Source: Microbacterium esteraromaticum (GTDB lineage Bacteria > Actinomycetota > Actinomycetes > Actinomycetales > Microbacteriaceae). From it: DNA of 64,000 bases. This document shows, piece after piece, positions 16,236 through 25,135 of the stretch; position 1 is the stretch's first letter; the number at the start of each line of letters is the position of its first letter. The stretch spans positions 2,914,001 to 2,978,000 of the forward strand of contig NZ_CP118100.1 of the NCBI RefSeq assembly GCF_028747645.1, in the 5' to 3' direction. Below the pieces are notes generated by a model. That model ran no database searches. It was not told the origin of the DNA and saw only the letters and a list, made by a program, of their open reading frames with translations. The translations under genes and the position numbers were made by a program.

Positions 16236-17546
16236 TCAGGCCGAAGCGGCCGCGGCCGCCGGCAGTGCAGCCTCGATCGCGGCGAGTTCCTGCTCGCCGT
16301 GCGCCGCAGTGAGGAACCACGCCTCGAACACGCTCGGCGGCAGCGCCACTCCCTGCTCGCGCATCGCGTGGAAGAAGGGCGCATAGCGGAACGACTCCTG
16401 CGCCTGAGCCTGCGCGTAGTCACGAGGCACGTCGGCGGCGAAGGCGACGCCGAACAGGTTTCCGGCGCGCGGCACGGTGTGCACGACGCCGGCGTCCGTC
16501 AGCGCGGCATCGAGAGCGGATGCCAGACGCTCGGCCGCCCGGTCGATGCCGGCGTACACCTCGGGCGTCGCCAGTCGCAATGTGGCGAGCCCTGCGGCGA
16601 CCGACAGCGGGTTCCCTGACAGGGTGCCCGCCTGATAGACGGGCCCCACCGGAGCGAGCAGATCCATCACCTCGGTGCGACCACCGAGCGCGGCGAGCGG
16701 CATACCCCCGCCGACGACCTTGCCGAAGGTGATGATGTCGGGCTGGTAGGTCTCGCCGGCCTCCTGCTGCAGACCCCAGAATCCGGCGGGGTGCACCCGA
16801 AAACCGGTGAGCACCTCATCGAGGATCATCAGGGCACCGTGGGCATGAGCGGTCTCGGCGATCAGACGGTTGAAGCCCGGCAGCGGGGGCACGACGCCCA
16901 TGTTGGCCGAGGCGGCCTCGACGATCACCGCGGCGATGCGGTCGCCGTGCTCGGCGAAGACCGCCGCCAGCGCGTCAGGGTCGTTGTAGTCGATGACGAG
17001 GGTCTGCGCGGCGATCGGGGCCGGAACGCCCGCGGACCCGGGCAGCGCGAGCGTCGCGACGCCCGAACCGGCGGCGGCCAGCAGGCCGTCGGAGTGACCG
17101 TGGTAGTGGCCGGCGAACTTCACCAGCAGATCGCGGCCGGTGGCTCCGCGCGCGAGGCGGATGGCCGTCATCGTCGCCTCGGTGCCCGTCGACACCAGGC
17201 GCACGCGCTCAACCGGACGCGCGTCACCGTGACGCACGCGCTCCGAGATCAGCTGGGCGAGTTCGACCTCACCTTCGGTGGGTGCGCCGAACGACAGCCC
17301 CCGCGTCGCGGCCTGCTGCACCGCGTCGACGACCTCGGGGTGCGCGTGGCCGAGCAGCGCGGGGCCCCATGAGGCGACGAGGTCGAGGTAGGTGCGGCCG
17401 GCGGCGTCGGTCACCGTCGCGCCGGAGGCGGATGCCAGGAATCGCGGCGTCCCGCCGACAGAGCCGTATGCGCGTACCGGCGAGTTCACGCCCCCGGGAA
17501 TCACGGCACGGGCGGCGTCGAACAGGGAGTCATTGCGGTCGCTCAT
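16236..17546 (-). CDS. hemL: Glutamate-1-semialdehyde 2,1-aminomutase
   Basis: A 436-residue PLP enzyme that moves the amino group of glutamate-1-semialdehyde to give 5-aminolevulinate, the second step of the C5 route to heme. It starts [19 protein letters not shown], with the family's [12 protein letters not shown]. The Schiff-base lysine is in [17 protein letters not shown], and [14 protein letters not shown] and [12 protein letters not shown] are also family motifs. The length is standard. It is the last gene of the minus-strand heme group, after hemB with a 60-base gap. TACGCT seven bases before the ATG suggests its own leaderless promoter. Confidence 0.96.
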   Translation of the reverse strand: MSDRNDSLFDAARAVIPGGVNSPVRAYGSVGGTPRFLASASGATVTDAAGRTYLDLVASWGPALLGHAHPEVVDAVQQAATRGLSFGAPTEGEVELAQLISERVRHGDARPVERVRLVSTGTEATMTAIRLARGATGRDLLVKFAGHYHGHSDGLLAAAGSGVATLALPGSAGVPAPIAAQTLVIDYNDPDALAAVFAEHGDRIAAVIVEAASANMGVVPPLPGFNRLIAETAHAHGALMILDEVLTGFRVHPAGFWGLQQEAGETYQPDIITFGKVVGGGMPLAALGGRTEVMDLLAPVGPVYQAGTLSGNPLSVAAGLATLRLATPEVYAGIDRAAERLASALDAALTDAGVVHTVPRAGNLFGVAFAADVPRDYAQAQAQESFRYAPFFHAMREQGVALPPSVFEAWFLTAAHGEQELAAIEAALPAAAAASA

Positions 17547-17606
17547 GATCTCCAGCGTAGGACCTGCCCCTATGCGCCCCGTCAAGGAAGCGCGGCGGGA
17601 CTCGGC

Positions 17607-18593
17607 CTAGCGGGTACGCAGCCAGTGAGCCGCTTCGGCGGCCCAGTACGTGAGCACCGCGTCGGCTCCGGCGCGGCGGATCGACGTCAGCGACTCCAGG
17701 ATCGCGGCGCGGCGGTCGATCCAGCCGTTTGCGGCGGCGGCCTCGATCATCGCGTACTCACCGGACACCTGATACGCCCACACGGGTACGTCGACGGCGT
17801 CGCGCACCTCGCGCAGCACATCGAGGAACCCCATCGCGGGCTTGACCATCACGATGTCGGCGCCCTCGTCCTGATCGAACAGCGCTTCGCGCACGCCCTC
17901 GCGACGGTTGCCGGGATCCATCTGGTAGGTGCGTCGGTCGCCCTGCAACTGCGAATCGACGGCCTCGCGGAACGGCCCGTAGAACGCGCTGGCGTACTTG
18001 GCCGAGTAGGCCAGCAGCAGCACGTCGGCGAAGCCCTCTTCGTCCAGCGCTTGACGCACGGCTGCAACCTGGCCGTCCATCATGCCGCTCAGACCGAGCA
18101 GTTGAGACCCCGCTCTGGCCTGTGCGAGCGCCATGGCGGTGTAGCGCTCGAGAGTGGCGTCATTGTCGACGACGGTGCCCGATGCGCTCAGGACCCCGCA
18201 GTGCCCGTGATCGGTGAACTCATCCAGGCACAGGTCGGTCTGCACGACGAGCGCATCGCCCACCTCAGCGGCGAGGGCCTCCGTCGCGACGTTCAGGATG
18301 CCCTTCGGGTTATCGGCGCCCGAGCCGGTGGCATCGCGTCGGGCGGGCACACCGAACAGCATCACTCCGCCGAGGCCCAGCTCGGCAGCATCCGCCGCCG
18401 CCTTCTTCAGCGAGTCGAGCGTGTGCTGCACCACGCCGGGCATCGAACCGATCGCGGCGGGCTCGGTGAGCCCCTCTCGCACGAACATCGGCAGCACGAG
18501 CTGACGCGCCTCCAGCGAGGTCTCACGCACAAGCTCGCGCACGGGCGCGGACTGACGCAACCGGCGCAACCGCGCCTCAGGAAAACGGCTCAC
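17607..18593 (-). CDS. hemB: Porphobilinogen synthase (5-aminolevulinate dehydratase)
   Basis: A 328-residue enzyme joining two 5-aminolevulinates into porphobilinogen. Both Schiff-base lysines are visible: YSAKYASAFYGPFREA (A-site) and MVKPAMGFLD (P-site). The metal loop reads DLCLDEFTDHGHCG, so of the three zinc cysteines of the E. coli-type enzyme the first and third are kept while the middle one is Asp. RTYQMDPGNRREGVREA is also diagnostic. The GTG start overlaps the hemD stop (GTGA). Confidence 0.96.
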   Translation of the reverse strand: MSRFPEARLRRLRQSAPVRELVRETSLEARQLVLPMFVREGLTEPAAIGSMPGVVQHTLDSLKKAAADAAELGLGGVMLFGVPARRDATGSGADNPKGILNVATEALAAEVGDALVVQTDLCLDEFTDHGHCGVLSASGTVVDNDATLERYTAMALAQARAGSQLLGLSGMMDGQVAAVRQALDEEGFADVLLLAYSAKYASAFYGPFREAVDSQLQGDRRTYQMDPGNRREGVREALFDQDEGADIVMVKPAMGFLDVLREVRDAVDVPVWAYQVSGEYAMIEAAAANGWIDRRAAILESLTSIRRAGADAVLTYWAAEAAHWLRTR

Positions 18594-19396
18594 GGCGCGA
18601 ACTCGTCGGCGGCGTGCGGAAGCGTGAAGTGCGACACCGTCTCGATCAGCGCGTCGACGGTCTGCTTGTCGGCGATGGCGGCGATGGTCAGGCCCGCACG
18701 GCGGGCGTCGTTCGCGGTGCGGGGGCCGATAGCCGCCAGCAACGTGCTGTCGGGGATCTCGGGGAACTGCTCGCGCACCTGCCCGGCGACCGAGCCACTG
18801 GTGATGAGGATCGCGTTGATCCGCCCGTTCTCGACGTCGCGGCGGATGCGGTCGGTGACCGGCACGCCCACCGTGCGGTAGGCAACCACGCTGTCGACGT
18901 CGTGCCCGGCGTCCTTGAGCATGACCGACAACACGGGCTTGGCGATCTCACTGCGCAGCGACAGCACACGCCGGGGGTCGGGCTCCAGGGCGATCATCTG
19001 CTCGGCCATACCGGCCGCCGAATTGTCGAGATCGGGCACGAGCGCTACCTCGTAGCCGACGGCCTGCAGAGCGGCCGCGGTGGTCTCGCCGACGGCCGCG
19101 ATCCTGGTGCTGCGCGGCACCTCCACGCGGTGCGCAAAGAGCACATCGACGGTGGTGGCGCTGGTGATGGTGAGCCAGTCGTACTCCCCCGCGGCCAGTC
19201 GCGCCAGGGCGGCGTCCAGCGCGTCCTGGTCGGTCGTGGGGGCGAAGTTGATCAGCGGTGCCACCACCGGCACGGCGCCCTGCGAGCGCAGGCTCGCAGC
19301 GACACTGTCACCCCACGGGCCACCACGGGGTACGAGAACTCGCCAGCCGTCCAGCGGCCGGGCCGTCTTTGTTTCGGAAGCAGTCATCAGGTTCAC
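18590..19396 (-). CDS. hemD: Uroporphyrinogen-III synthase
   Basis: A 268-residue enzyme that closes hydroxymethylbilane with inversion of ring D. HemD proteins are weakly conserved. The call rests on position between hemC and hemB and on the two-domain pattern: WRVLVPRGGPWGDSVAASL at the N-terminus, APLINFAP, WLTITSATTVDVLF (the ITS motif), ILITSGSVAGQV near residue 200 and AIGPRTANDARRAGL near the end. The GTG start gives a GTGA overlap with hemC; an ATG nine bases farther in (19387) is possible. Confidence 0.92.
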   Translation of the reverse strand: MNLMTASETKTARPLDGWRVLVPRGGPWGDSVAASLRSQGAVPVVAPLINFAPTTDQDALDAALARLAAGEYDWLTITSATTVDVLFAHRVEVPRSTRIAAVGETTAAALQAVGYEVALVPDLDNSAAGMAEQMIALEPDPRRVLSLRSEIAKPVLSVMLKDAGHDVDSVVAYRTVGVPVTDRIRRDVENGRINAILITSGSVAGQVREQFPEIPDSTLLAAIGPRTANDARRAGLTIAAIADKQTVDALIETVSHFTLPHAADEFAP

Positions 19397-20385
19397 TCTC
19401 GCGGGAGAAGGTCGGCCGCTCCCTGTTCGAGCAGCCGATGGGCCGCAGATTCGCCGATGCCACGGGCTACGCGCATCGGGTCTGCACCATCGGCAGCATC
19501 CGCACCGTTGCCGCTGCCGTTTCGTCGAATATACCCCCGGTTCAGGGACTCGGTGACATCAAGTCCGATCCGGCGGCCACCGCCGGGCTCGTAGACCACA
19601 GCGCGCACGCGGATGCTGTCGCCGGTCACCACCGCGTGGGCGGCCATCGGCGCCTGGCATCCGACGTCGAGTCCGGCGAGGATCGCCCGCTCGACCGTGA
19701 CGGCGAGGCGGGTGTCTTCGTCATCGAGCTGTGCGAGCGCGGCCAGCAGTTCCTGCGGGGCGTCGACGGTCGTCTCGACAGCGAGTGATCCTTGTCCGGG
19801 TGCGGTCGGCCACTCGCTCAATCCGAGCTCTTCGCGGTGCAGCCGCATCTCGGGCCGCAGGCGGGAGAGCCCCGCGGCGGCGAGGATGACGGCATCCAGC
19901 TCGCCCGACGACACCCGCTCGAGGCGCGAATCGACGTTGCCGCGGATGTCGACGACCTCGGCGTGCGGTGCACGGCGACGCACCTGGGCGATGCGCCGTG
20001 GTGCGCCGGTGCCGACCTTGGCGCCGCGGCCCATCTCGTGCAACGGGGTGCCGTCGCGGGTGATGACGACGTCGCGGGCATCCGCCCTGGACGGGGTCGC
20101 CGCGATTGTCAGCTCGGCCGGGATGGCGGTCGGCAGGTCTTTGAGGGAGTGCACGAGGATGTCGCACTCCCCGGCGACGAGCGCCTCACGCAGCCGGTTG
20201 GCGAAGATCCCCGTGCCGCCGATCAGTGACAGGGAAGCCCGGTTCGTGTCACCCTCCGACACGATCGGCACGAGCTCGACAGGGCGTCCAGCGACCTCGG
20301 CCAACGCGTCGGCGACATGACCGGACTGCGCCTGCGCGAGCGGGCTGCGGCGCGTGCCGAGACGGATCGGGGCCGCGGTGCTCAC
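19393..20385 (-). CDS. hemC: Hydroxymethylbilane synthase (porphobilinogen deaminase)
   Basis: A 330-residue enzyme that polymerises four porphobilinogens on a dipyrromethane cofactor. Family motifs: IRLGTRRSPLAQAQS, GDILVHSLKD-like CDILVHSLKDLPT, GTGAPRRIAQVR, DIRGNVDSRL and APGQGSLAVE. The cofactor-carrying cysteine is in LDVGCQAPMA. The C-terminus holds a short Gly/Asp-rich insert (NGSGNGADAADGADP). GTGA overlaps on both sides tie hemQ, hemC, hemD and hemB into one tightly coupled unit. Confidence 0.97.
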   Translation of the reverse strand: MSTAAPIRLGTRRSPLAQAQSGHVADALAEVAGRPVELVPIVSEGDTNRASLSLIGGTGIFANRLREALVAGECDILVHSLKDLPTAIPAELTIAATPSRADARDVVITRDGTPLHEMGRGAKVGTGAPRRIAQVRRRAPHAEVVDIRGNVDSRLERVSSGELDAVILAAAGLSRLRPEMRLHREELGLSEWPTAPGQGSLAVETTVDAPQELLAALAQLDDEDTRLAVTVERAILAGLDVGCQAPMAAHAVVTGDSIRVRAVVYEPGGGRRIGLDVTESLNRGYIRRNGSGNGADAADGADPMRVARGIGESAAHRLLEQGAADLLPRE

Positions 20386-21059
20386 TGCAGCACGTCGGCG
20401 ATCTCGTCGAGGCGCAGGCGACGCCCGGTGTAGAAGGGCACCTCTTCCTTCACATACTCACGAGCCTCGGTGTAGCGCAGGTCGCGCATCAGGTCGACGA
20501 GCTCGGTGGGGTCGTCGGCTTCGAGAGGCAGCAGCCATTCGTAGTCGCCCAGTGCGAAGGCAGCGACAGTGTTGGCGATCACGCCGGTGAAGGCGGCGCC
20601 GCGTCGACCGTGGTCTGCCAGCATGCGCCGGCGGTCGTCCTCGTCGATCAGGTACCACTCGGGCGTGCGCACGAAGGGGTACAGGCACAGCCAGCCCTTC
20701 GGCTCGATGCCCCGCAGGAAGCCGGGCACGTGTGCGCGGTTGAACTCGGCGTCACGGTGCACGCCCATCACGTTCCACACCGGCAGCAGCGTGCGCAGCA
20801 ACTCGGTGCGACGCAGGCGCCGCAGCGCCTGCTGCAGCTCTTCGGCGATGTCGCCGTGCAGCCACACCATCAGATCGGCGTCTGCCTTCAGCCCGCTGAC
20901 GTCGTAGAACCCGCGCACGGCGACGCCGGAGTCCTCGATATGGCCGACGATCGTCTCGAGCTCGGTCGCATCGGTCTCACGGACCGGTGCATCGGGGTTG
21001 CGGCGCCACACGGCCCACAGGGTGAATCCGGACGGGGAGTCAACACGAGGTTCCGACAT
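20382..21059 (-). CDS. hemQ: Coproheme decarboxylase HemQ (ChdC)
   Basis: A 225-residue chlorite-dismutase-fold protein. It performs the last step of the coproporphyrin-dependent heme route, two peroxide-driven decarboxylations of coproheme. Motifs: GFYDVSGLKADADLMVWLHG, LCLYPFVRTPEWYLI with the catalytic tyrosine region, MLADHGRRGAAF with the proximal histidine, and DYEWLLPLEADDP. The length is typical of actinobacterial HemQ. It sits at the head of hemQ-C-D-B. CACACT six bases before its ATG suggests a leaderless start. Confidence 0.95.
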   Translation of the reverse strand: MSEPRVDSPSGFTLWAVWRRNPDAPVRETDATELETIVGHIEDSGVAVRGFYDVSGLKADADLMVWLHGDIAEELQQALRRLRRTELLRTLLPVWNVMGVHRDAEFNRAHVPGFLRGIEPKGWLCLYPFVRTPEWYLIDEDDRRRMLADHGRRGAAFTGVIANTVAAFALGDYEWLLPLEADDPTELVDLMRDLRYTEAREYVKEEVPFYTGRRLRLDEIADVLQ

Positions 21060-21117
21060 GTCTCCAGTGTGCCTCGTGAACGCCAGGACAGCGAACCGGG
21101 GCCGGCATATCGGGGTT

Positions 21118-21405
21118 TCAGCGCGACGCGGCGCGGGCGATCAGCCAGACGATACCGCCGACGACGGCCGCGACACCGGCGACGGCCGCCGCTGCGCCCA
21201 CCGGGTTGCGCTGCGCGAACGCGCGCGCCTGCACGATGCCGCGCTGCGAGGCCTTCTCGATGCGGCGTGGGAAGTTACCGCGCACCTCGATCGCGGCGAG
21301 GGCCGCCTTGAGTTCCGCGCGAGCGGACTCCACCGGGTCGGTGATGCCGTCCGGCACTGCGGTGCGGGGAAGAGGCGTCGGATGCTGGGATTCAGAGTTC
21401 GTCAT
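21118..21405 (-). CDS. DUF3618-type small membrane protein
   Basis: A 95-residue protein: a polar N-terminus, a conserved ITDPVESARAELKAALAAIE segment with an amphipathic helix, then one C-terminal membrane helix (NPVGAAAAVAGVAAVVGGIVW, about residues 68-90). This matches DUF3618 proteins of actinobacteria, which usually accompany holin-like and YtxH-like genes as here. The function is unknown; an envelope role is inferred. Its start overlaps the end of the preceding gene by 14 bases. Confidence 0.8.
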   Translation of the reverse strand: MTNSESQHPTPLPRTAVPDGITDPVESARAELKAALAAIEVRGNFPRRIEKASQRGIVQARAFAQRNPVGAAAAVAGVAAVVGGIVWLIARAASR

Positions 21406-21799
21406 GGCCTGCCTCCTTCACCAGACGGACGTCGGTGGCGACGGCCTGCCCGGGGTTCTGTCGTTTCATGATCTTGCGGAAGCGCAGGACGCCGAGCAGC
21501 GCGAAGACGACCATCGCGAGTAGCAGGAACCCGAACACCGACAATGCGGCGACCCATGCGGGCCACCACGACGAGAGCCCGATGATCGCGAACGCGAGCA
21601 ACACGGGGATCGCCCAGAACAGCAGGAACAGCGTGATGATGAACCACAGGCTGCCGAACATGCCGTCCTTGGCGGTGCGACGCACCCAGGCCTTGGCTGC
21701 TTCGACCTCGGCGACGACGAGGTTGCGCACCAGTTCGGGCAGATCGCCGAGCAGCGTCAGCAGGCTGTCGTCGGCGCGGTCGCGGTATCCGCGGCGCAT
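21392..21799 (-). CDS. Phage holin superfamily-like membrane protein
   Basis: 135 residues. An amphipathic N-terminal region (LLTLLGDLPELVRNLVVAEV) is followed by two membrane helices (FGSLWFIITLFLLFWAIPVL and AWVAALSVFGFLLLAMVVFA) and a basic C-terminus. This is the Actinobacteriophage holin/'putative superfamily III holin X' type protein that chromosomal actinobacteria carry next to DUF3618 genes. It is not evidence of a prophage. Its 3' end overlaps the DUF3618 gene, and it starts one base after the YtxH-like gene ends. Confidence 0.78.
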   Translation of the reverse strand: MRRGYRDRADDSLLTLLGDLPELVRNLVVAEVEAAKAWVRRTAKDGMFGSLWFIITLFLLFWAIPVLLAFAIIGLSSWWPAWVAALSVFGFLLLAMVVFALLGVLRFRKIMKRQNPGQAVATDVRLVKEAGHDEL

Positions 21800-21800
21800 G

Positions 21801-22178
21801 TCAGGACCCGTTCTTCTTAGAGGTGCTCTTCTTCGCAGCGGACTTCTTCGCGTCCTCGACCGTGTCTTCGGCAGCGTCGGCGACCTCTTCGACGGCGTCC
21901 TTGGTCGCGTCGATCGCGCCGTCGAGCTTCTCACCCGGCGTTCCCGCCGACGAGACCGCCTTCACGACCTTGACGGCGCCGTTCCAGACGGCACCCGGTA
22001 CGGCGGCGGCCTGCGACTTGGCGAACTGCTGCACGCGCTCGACCTGGTGCTGCACCGGATCGGTGTGCCACAGCTTCAGCCACTGCGTCTTGATCTGCTC
22101 GTAACGCTCGCGCCCCGCGCGCGTGCCGAGCACGTATCCGACGCCGAGCCCGACGACGAGTCCGATCTTCCCCTTCAT
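21801..22178 (-). CDS. YtxH-like protein
   Basis: 125 residues with the N-terminal membrane segment MKGKIGLVVGLGVGYVLGTR followed by AGRERYEQIKTQWLKLW, the YtxH-domain pattern. A C-terminal tail has many Ala, Glu and Lys residues (VEEVADAAEDTVEDAKKSAA), probably helical and repetitive, ending in KKSTSKKNGS. A strong AGGAGG lies six bases before the ATG. It is the first gene of the three-gene envelope group embedded between hemY and hemQ. Confidence 0.8.
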   Translation of the reverse strand: MKGKIGLVVGLGVGYVLGTRAGRERYEQIKTQWLKLWHTDPVQHQVERVQQFAKSQAAAVPGAVWNGAVKVVKAVSSAGTPGEKLDGAIDATKDAVEEVADAAEDTVEDAKKSAAKKSTSKKNGS

Positions 22179-22330
22179 GGGAGCCTCCTGACTTCCTGTT
22201 GCGGCGTCTCCACCGGGCCGGAACTCGCCGGACCCCGCGCGATCGGTCTCCAGCGTAGTCGCATATTCCTGGCTCGGCATCTACGGTTGTGCGATGCCGC
22301 CCGGCGGTGTAATGCCGCGGAGTGCGGCGC

Positions 22331-23860
22331 TCAGTCCTCCCAGAGCAGCGCGCTGCGCAACCGGTCGGTCTCGGCGATGGCATCCGGGATCACCTGCGCA
22401 AGCCCCGTTCCGGCCATCCACGCGCCGACCACGGCGAGACCCGGGATCTGCTGCACAGCCTCGCGCGCGGCGGCGCGGCGCTCGCCCGCCCCGATGAGCG
22501 AAACGGGCTGCGCCTGAACGAAGCGTGCCCGATGCGCGGCCAGCAGCTGCTCGGGTGCGAGATCAACCCCGAGGAGCGCGGATGCCTCAGACATCGCCAG
22601 CTCTGCTGCCGCGTCGTCATCCAAACCGACGGTGGGCGCGACCTCGCCCTGGGTGCCGAACGAGACGCGGACGACGTGGTGACCATCCGCGGCATCGCGC
22701 AGCCAGCCCCACTTGGCAGTGGAGTGGGTCAGCGCCTTGGCGACGTGGCTTCCGGGTACGGTGAGCACTCCGCTCCCCCGCGGGACGTCGTCGAGGGCGG
22801 GCGCCTGTAGCAGGAGCGTGACGAGCTCGATCTCGGGGGCATCGCCCGAATCGCCGAGCTCGGGCGCGTGAGCACCGAGCAGCGCGCGCGCCGCGGGCTC
22901 GGGGGTGGCGATGATCACACCCGTGGCGGCCAGCGACTTCTGCTCTGGTTCCGCGGTCCCGAGCGCCGATTCTTCGTCAGCGGCGGCATCCGCAGCACCC
23001 TCGTCGGGGGCATCCGGCGTCGTCTCGTACGCGACCACCCACGCCGCGCCTTCGCGCACCACAGAGGTCACCCGCGCGCCGGTGCGCACCTCGACGCCGT
23101 AGGTCACGAGGTCGTCGCGCAGCGCCTCGACCAGCCTGCCCATCCCCCCGATCAGGCCGAGCACCGCCGACCCCGGTGCCTTTCCGGGGTCGCGGGCATC
23201 GCGCTGCGCGAGCAGCGTGCCGACAGCACCGCTGAGCGACCCCGTGCGGGTGAGTGCGGCGTTGAGTCCGGGAGCGGCGACCTCGGTGTCGATGTCACCG
23301 GGCAGCGCCGAGTACACACCGGCGGTCACGGGCGCGACCAGTCGGTCGTGCACGCGATCGCCCATGCGGGCGCGCACGAGTTTGCCGAGGCTGTGCTCGT
23401 GGCCGATTGTCAGCGGGGGGCGCAGGCGATCCACGTAAGCACGCCAGGCGCCGCGCCAGCCGATGATGCGGCGCACGTCGTCCTGGAACGGATTGGCCGG
23501 GATGCCGAGCAGACCGCCGACCGGGAGCGGAGCATCCGGGGCATCCGGAATCCCGCTCAGCCATGCCCCGCCTCCCTCGGGCGCCACCACCAGGTCGCTG
23601 AGCCCGAGCTCATCGACCAGCGCGCGCACGTGCCCGCCGCGGGTCGCGAAGCTCTCGGCGCCCGCGTCGACGACCAGGCCGTCGAGCTCAGCAGTGCGGA
23701 TGCTGCCGCCGAGAGCATCCGTCGCCTCGAGCACCGTCACACGCATGCCCACCTTGGCGCACTCGCGCGCCGCGACAAGACCACCGATGCCACCGCCGAC
23801 GACGACGACGTGCTGTTCAGCGGCGCGGGCGGCCAGTGCGGGGGCGGCGTGTTCGGTCAT
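22331..23860 (-). CDS. hemY: Coproporphyrinogen III oxidase / protoporphyrinogen oxidase, HemY type (CgoX)
   Basis: A 509-residue FAD enzyme. The Rossmann FAD motif VVVVGGGIGGLVAARECAK is near residues 17-36, followed by VLEATDALGGSIRT. VAPVTAGVYSALPGDIDTEV and the C-terminal GAWMAGTGLAQVI match the HemY family. With HemQ present, the expected substrate is coproporphyrinogen III, oxidised to coproporphyrin III. A 60-residue Ala/Glu/Asp-rich insertion (PDAPDEGAADAAADEESALG) interrupts the middle of the protein. The start is the ATG giving MTEHAAPALAARAA. Confidence 0.93.
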   Translation of the reverse strand: MTEHAAPALAARAAEQHVVVVGGGIGGLVAARECAKVGMRVTVLEATDALGGSIRTAELDGLVVDAGAESFATRGGHVRALVDELGLSDLVVAPEGGGAWLSGIPDAPDAPLPVGGLLGIPANPFQDDVRRIIGWRGAWRAYVDRLRPPLTIGHEHSLGKLVRARMGDRVHDRLVAPVTAGVYSALPGDIDTEVAAPGLNAALTRTGSLSGAVGTLLAQRDARDPGKAPGSAVLGLIGGMGRLVEALRDDLVTYGVEVRTGARVTSVVREGAAWVVAYETTPDAPDEGAADAAADEESALGTAEPEQKSLAATGVIIATPEPAARALLGAHAPELGDSGDAPEIELVTLLLQAPALDDVPRGSGVLTVPGSHVAKALTHSTAKWGWLRDAADGHHVVRVSFGTQGEVAPTVGLDDDAAAELAMSEASALLGVDLAPEQLLAAHRARFVQAQPVSLIGAGERRAAAREAVQQIPGLAVVGAWMAGTGLAQVIPDAIAETDRLRSALLWED

Positions 23861-23980
23861 GCTCTGATTCTTCCACCGCCGTCTATGCGAATTCCCCGGT
23901 GCGGGCCGGGCGAAAGCCCCTGGCGGGCGAACGCCTGCGAAGATGGGGGGATCAACGAGAACTCGCGCCTGGAGCTGCCA

Positions 23981-25135
23981 ATGGACTCTCGGATGCTCAC
24001 CACCGAGAAGCTGCGTGCGCTGCGGCGTCCCCCGGAAGAGCTCAAGAAGTCCGACCAGCAGGACCAGCGCGTGCACAACAGGACGCTGCTGTTGCGCTTG
24101 CTTCGGGCCGAAGGCCCGCGCACGCGACCGCAGCTGTCACGCCTCTCGGGCCTCTCGGTACCGGCCGTCACGACGTTGATCGGGGAATTGTCCGATGCCG
24201 GGGTGGTGTGCGATATCGGCATCGACGGCGCTGCGCGCGTGGGAAAACCTGCTAGCTACGTGCAGATCAACGATGACGGTGCGTTCGTCGTCGCGGTCGA
24301 TACCACCGCACGTGGTGGCTTCGTCGGGGCGGTCTTCAACCTCGCCGGCGAAGAGAAGCTTCGCCTCACGCACCCGCACGACGGCACACCGGGCACCGCA
24401 CTCGATGTGCTGATGGAACTGCTCGACACCCTGATCGACGCGGCGCCACTGCCGCTCGTCGGCATCGGGGTCGCCTCGCACGGCCTCGTCGACGACGCGG
24501 GCATCGTGCACCTGGCGAACAGGTTCGACTGGCGTGAACTTCCGCTCGGCTCACTCATCGCCGAGAAGACCGGGCTGCCGACCATCATCGGCAATGACGT
24601 AGACCTGATGGCGCTCGGCATTCGCCGATTCCGCCGGCGCTCCGACAGAGATCTCATTGCGATCGCGATCGACCACGGTGCGGCTGGGGCGGCCTTCATC
24701 GACGGGCGGATTCTGCTCGGCGAGCAGTTCGCCGCGGGCGAGCTCGGTCACCTGAAGATGCGCGATCACGGTCACTTGTGCCCCTCTTGCGGCGGGCGCG
24801 GGTGCCTGGACACGATCGTCAGCGGCGACGCGCTCCGCCAGGCTCTGGCGCAGGCCCCGCAAGACCGGGAGGCGCTGTTGGCGGATGCTGGTCAGGTGCT
24901 CGGTGACGCGCTCGCCCCTGTCGTCAACTTCCTCAATGTCAGTGAGGTCGCCGTCATCGGGGACCCCGAACTCGTACCGGGCACGTTCCTGCACGCCGTC
25001 GATGAGACGGTTCGCTCCCGGATCATGCCGGCGATGGCCGGAGACGTGCTCATCGACGCGTACACGGATGGCACCTCGCTCGCGCTGATCGGAGCGGCGA
25101 GCGAGGTGTTCTCCCGTGAACTAGGCCTGGTCTGA
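23981..25135 (+). CDS. ROK family transcriptional regulator
   Basis: 384 residues. An N-terminal winged HTH (VHNRTLLLRLLRAEGPRTRP, LSRLSGLSVPAVTTLIGEL, about residues 28-75) is followed by a ROK sugar-kinase-like domain. That domain contains the zinc motif CPSCGGRGCLDTIVS near residue 267 and the AIDHGAAGAAFIDGRILLGE stretch. NagC/XylR-like regulators of this type respond to sugars. The gene converges on, and overlaps by 15 bases, the last gene of the sugar-uptake operon at 25121-29984, so it is the natural candidate regulator of that operon. The ATG at 23981 has GGAG eight bases upstream. Confidence 0.9.
   Translation: MDSRMLTTEKLRALRRPPEELKKSDQQDQRVHNRTLLLRLLRAEGPRTRPQLSRLSGLSVPAVTTLIGELSDAGVVCDIGIDGAARVGKPASYVQINDDGAFVVAVDTTARGGFVGAVFNLAGEEKLRLTHPHDGTPGTALDVLMELLDTLIDAAPLPLVGIGVASHGLVDDAGIVHLANRFDWRELPLGSLIAEKTGLPTIIGNDVDLMALGIRRFRRRSDRDLIAIAIDHGAAGAAFIDGRILLGEQFAAGELGHLKMRDHGHLCPSCGGRGCLDTIVSGDALRQALAQAPQDREALLADAGQVLGDALAPVVNFLNVSEVAVIGDPELVPGTFLHAVDETVRSRIMPAMAGDVLIDAYTDGTSLALIGAASEVFSRELGLV

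Noticed and set aside
21392..21799. Holin-like gene as a sign of prophage
   Set aside because: It sits with DUF3618 and YtxH-like genes inside the heme cluster, with no other phage gene. This chromosomal trio is common in actinobacteria.
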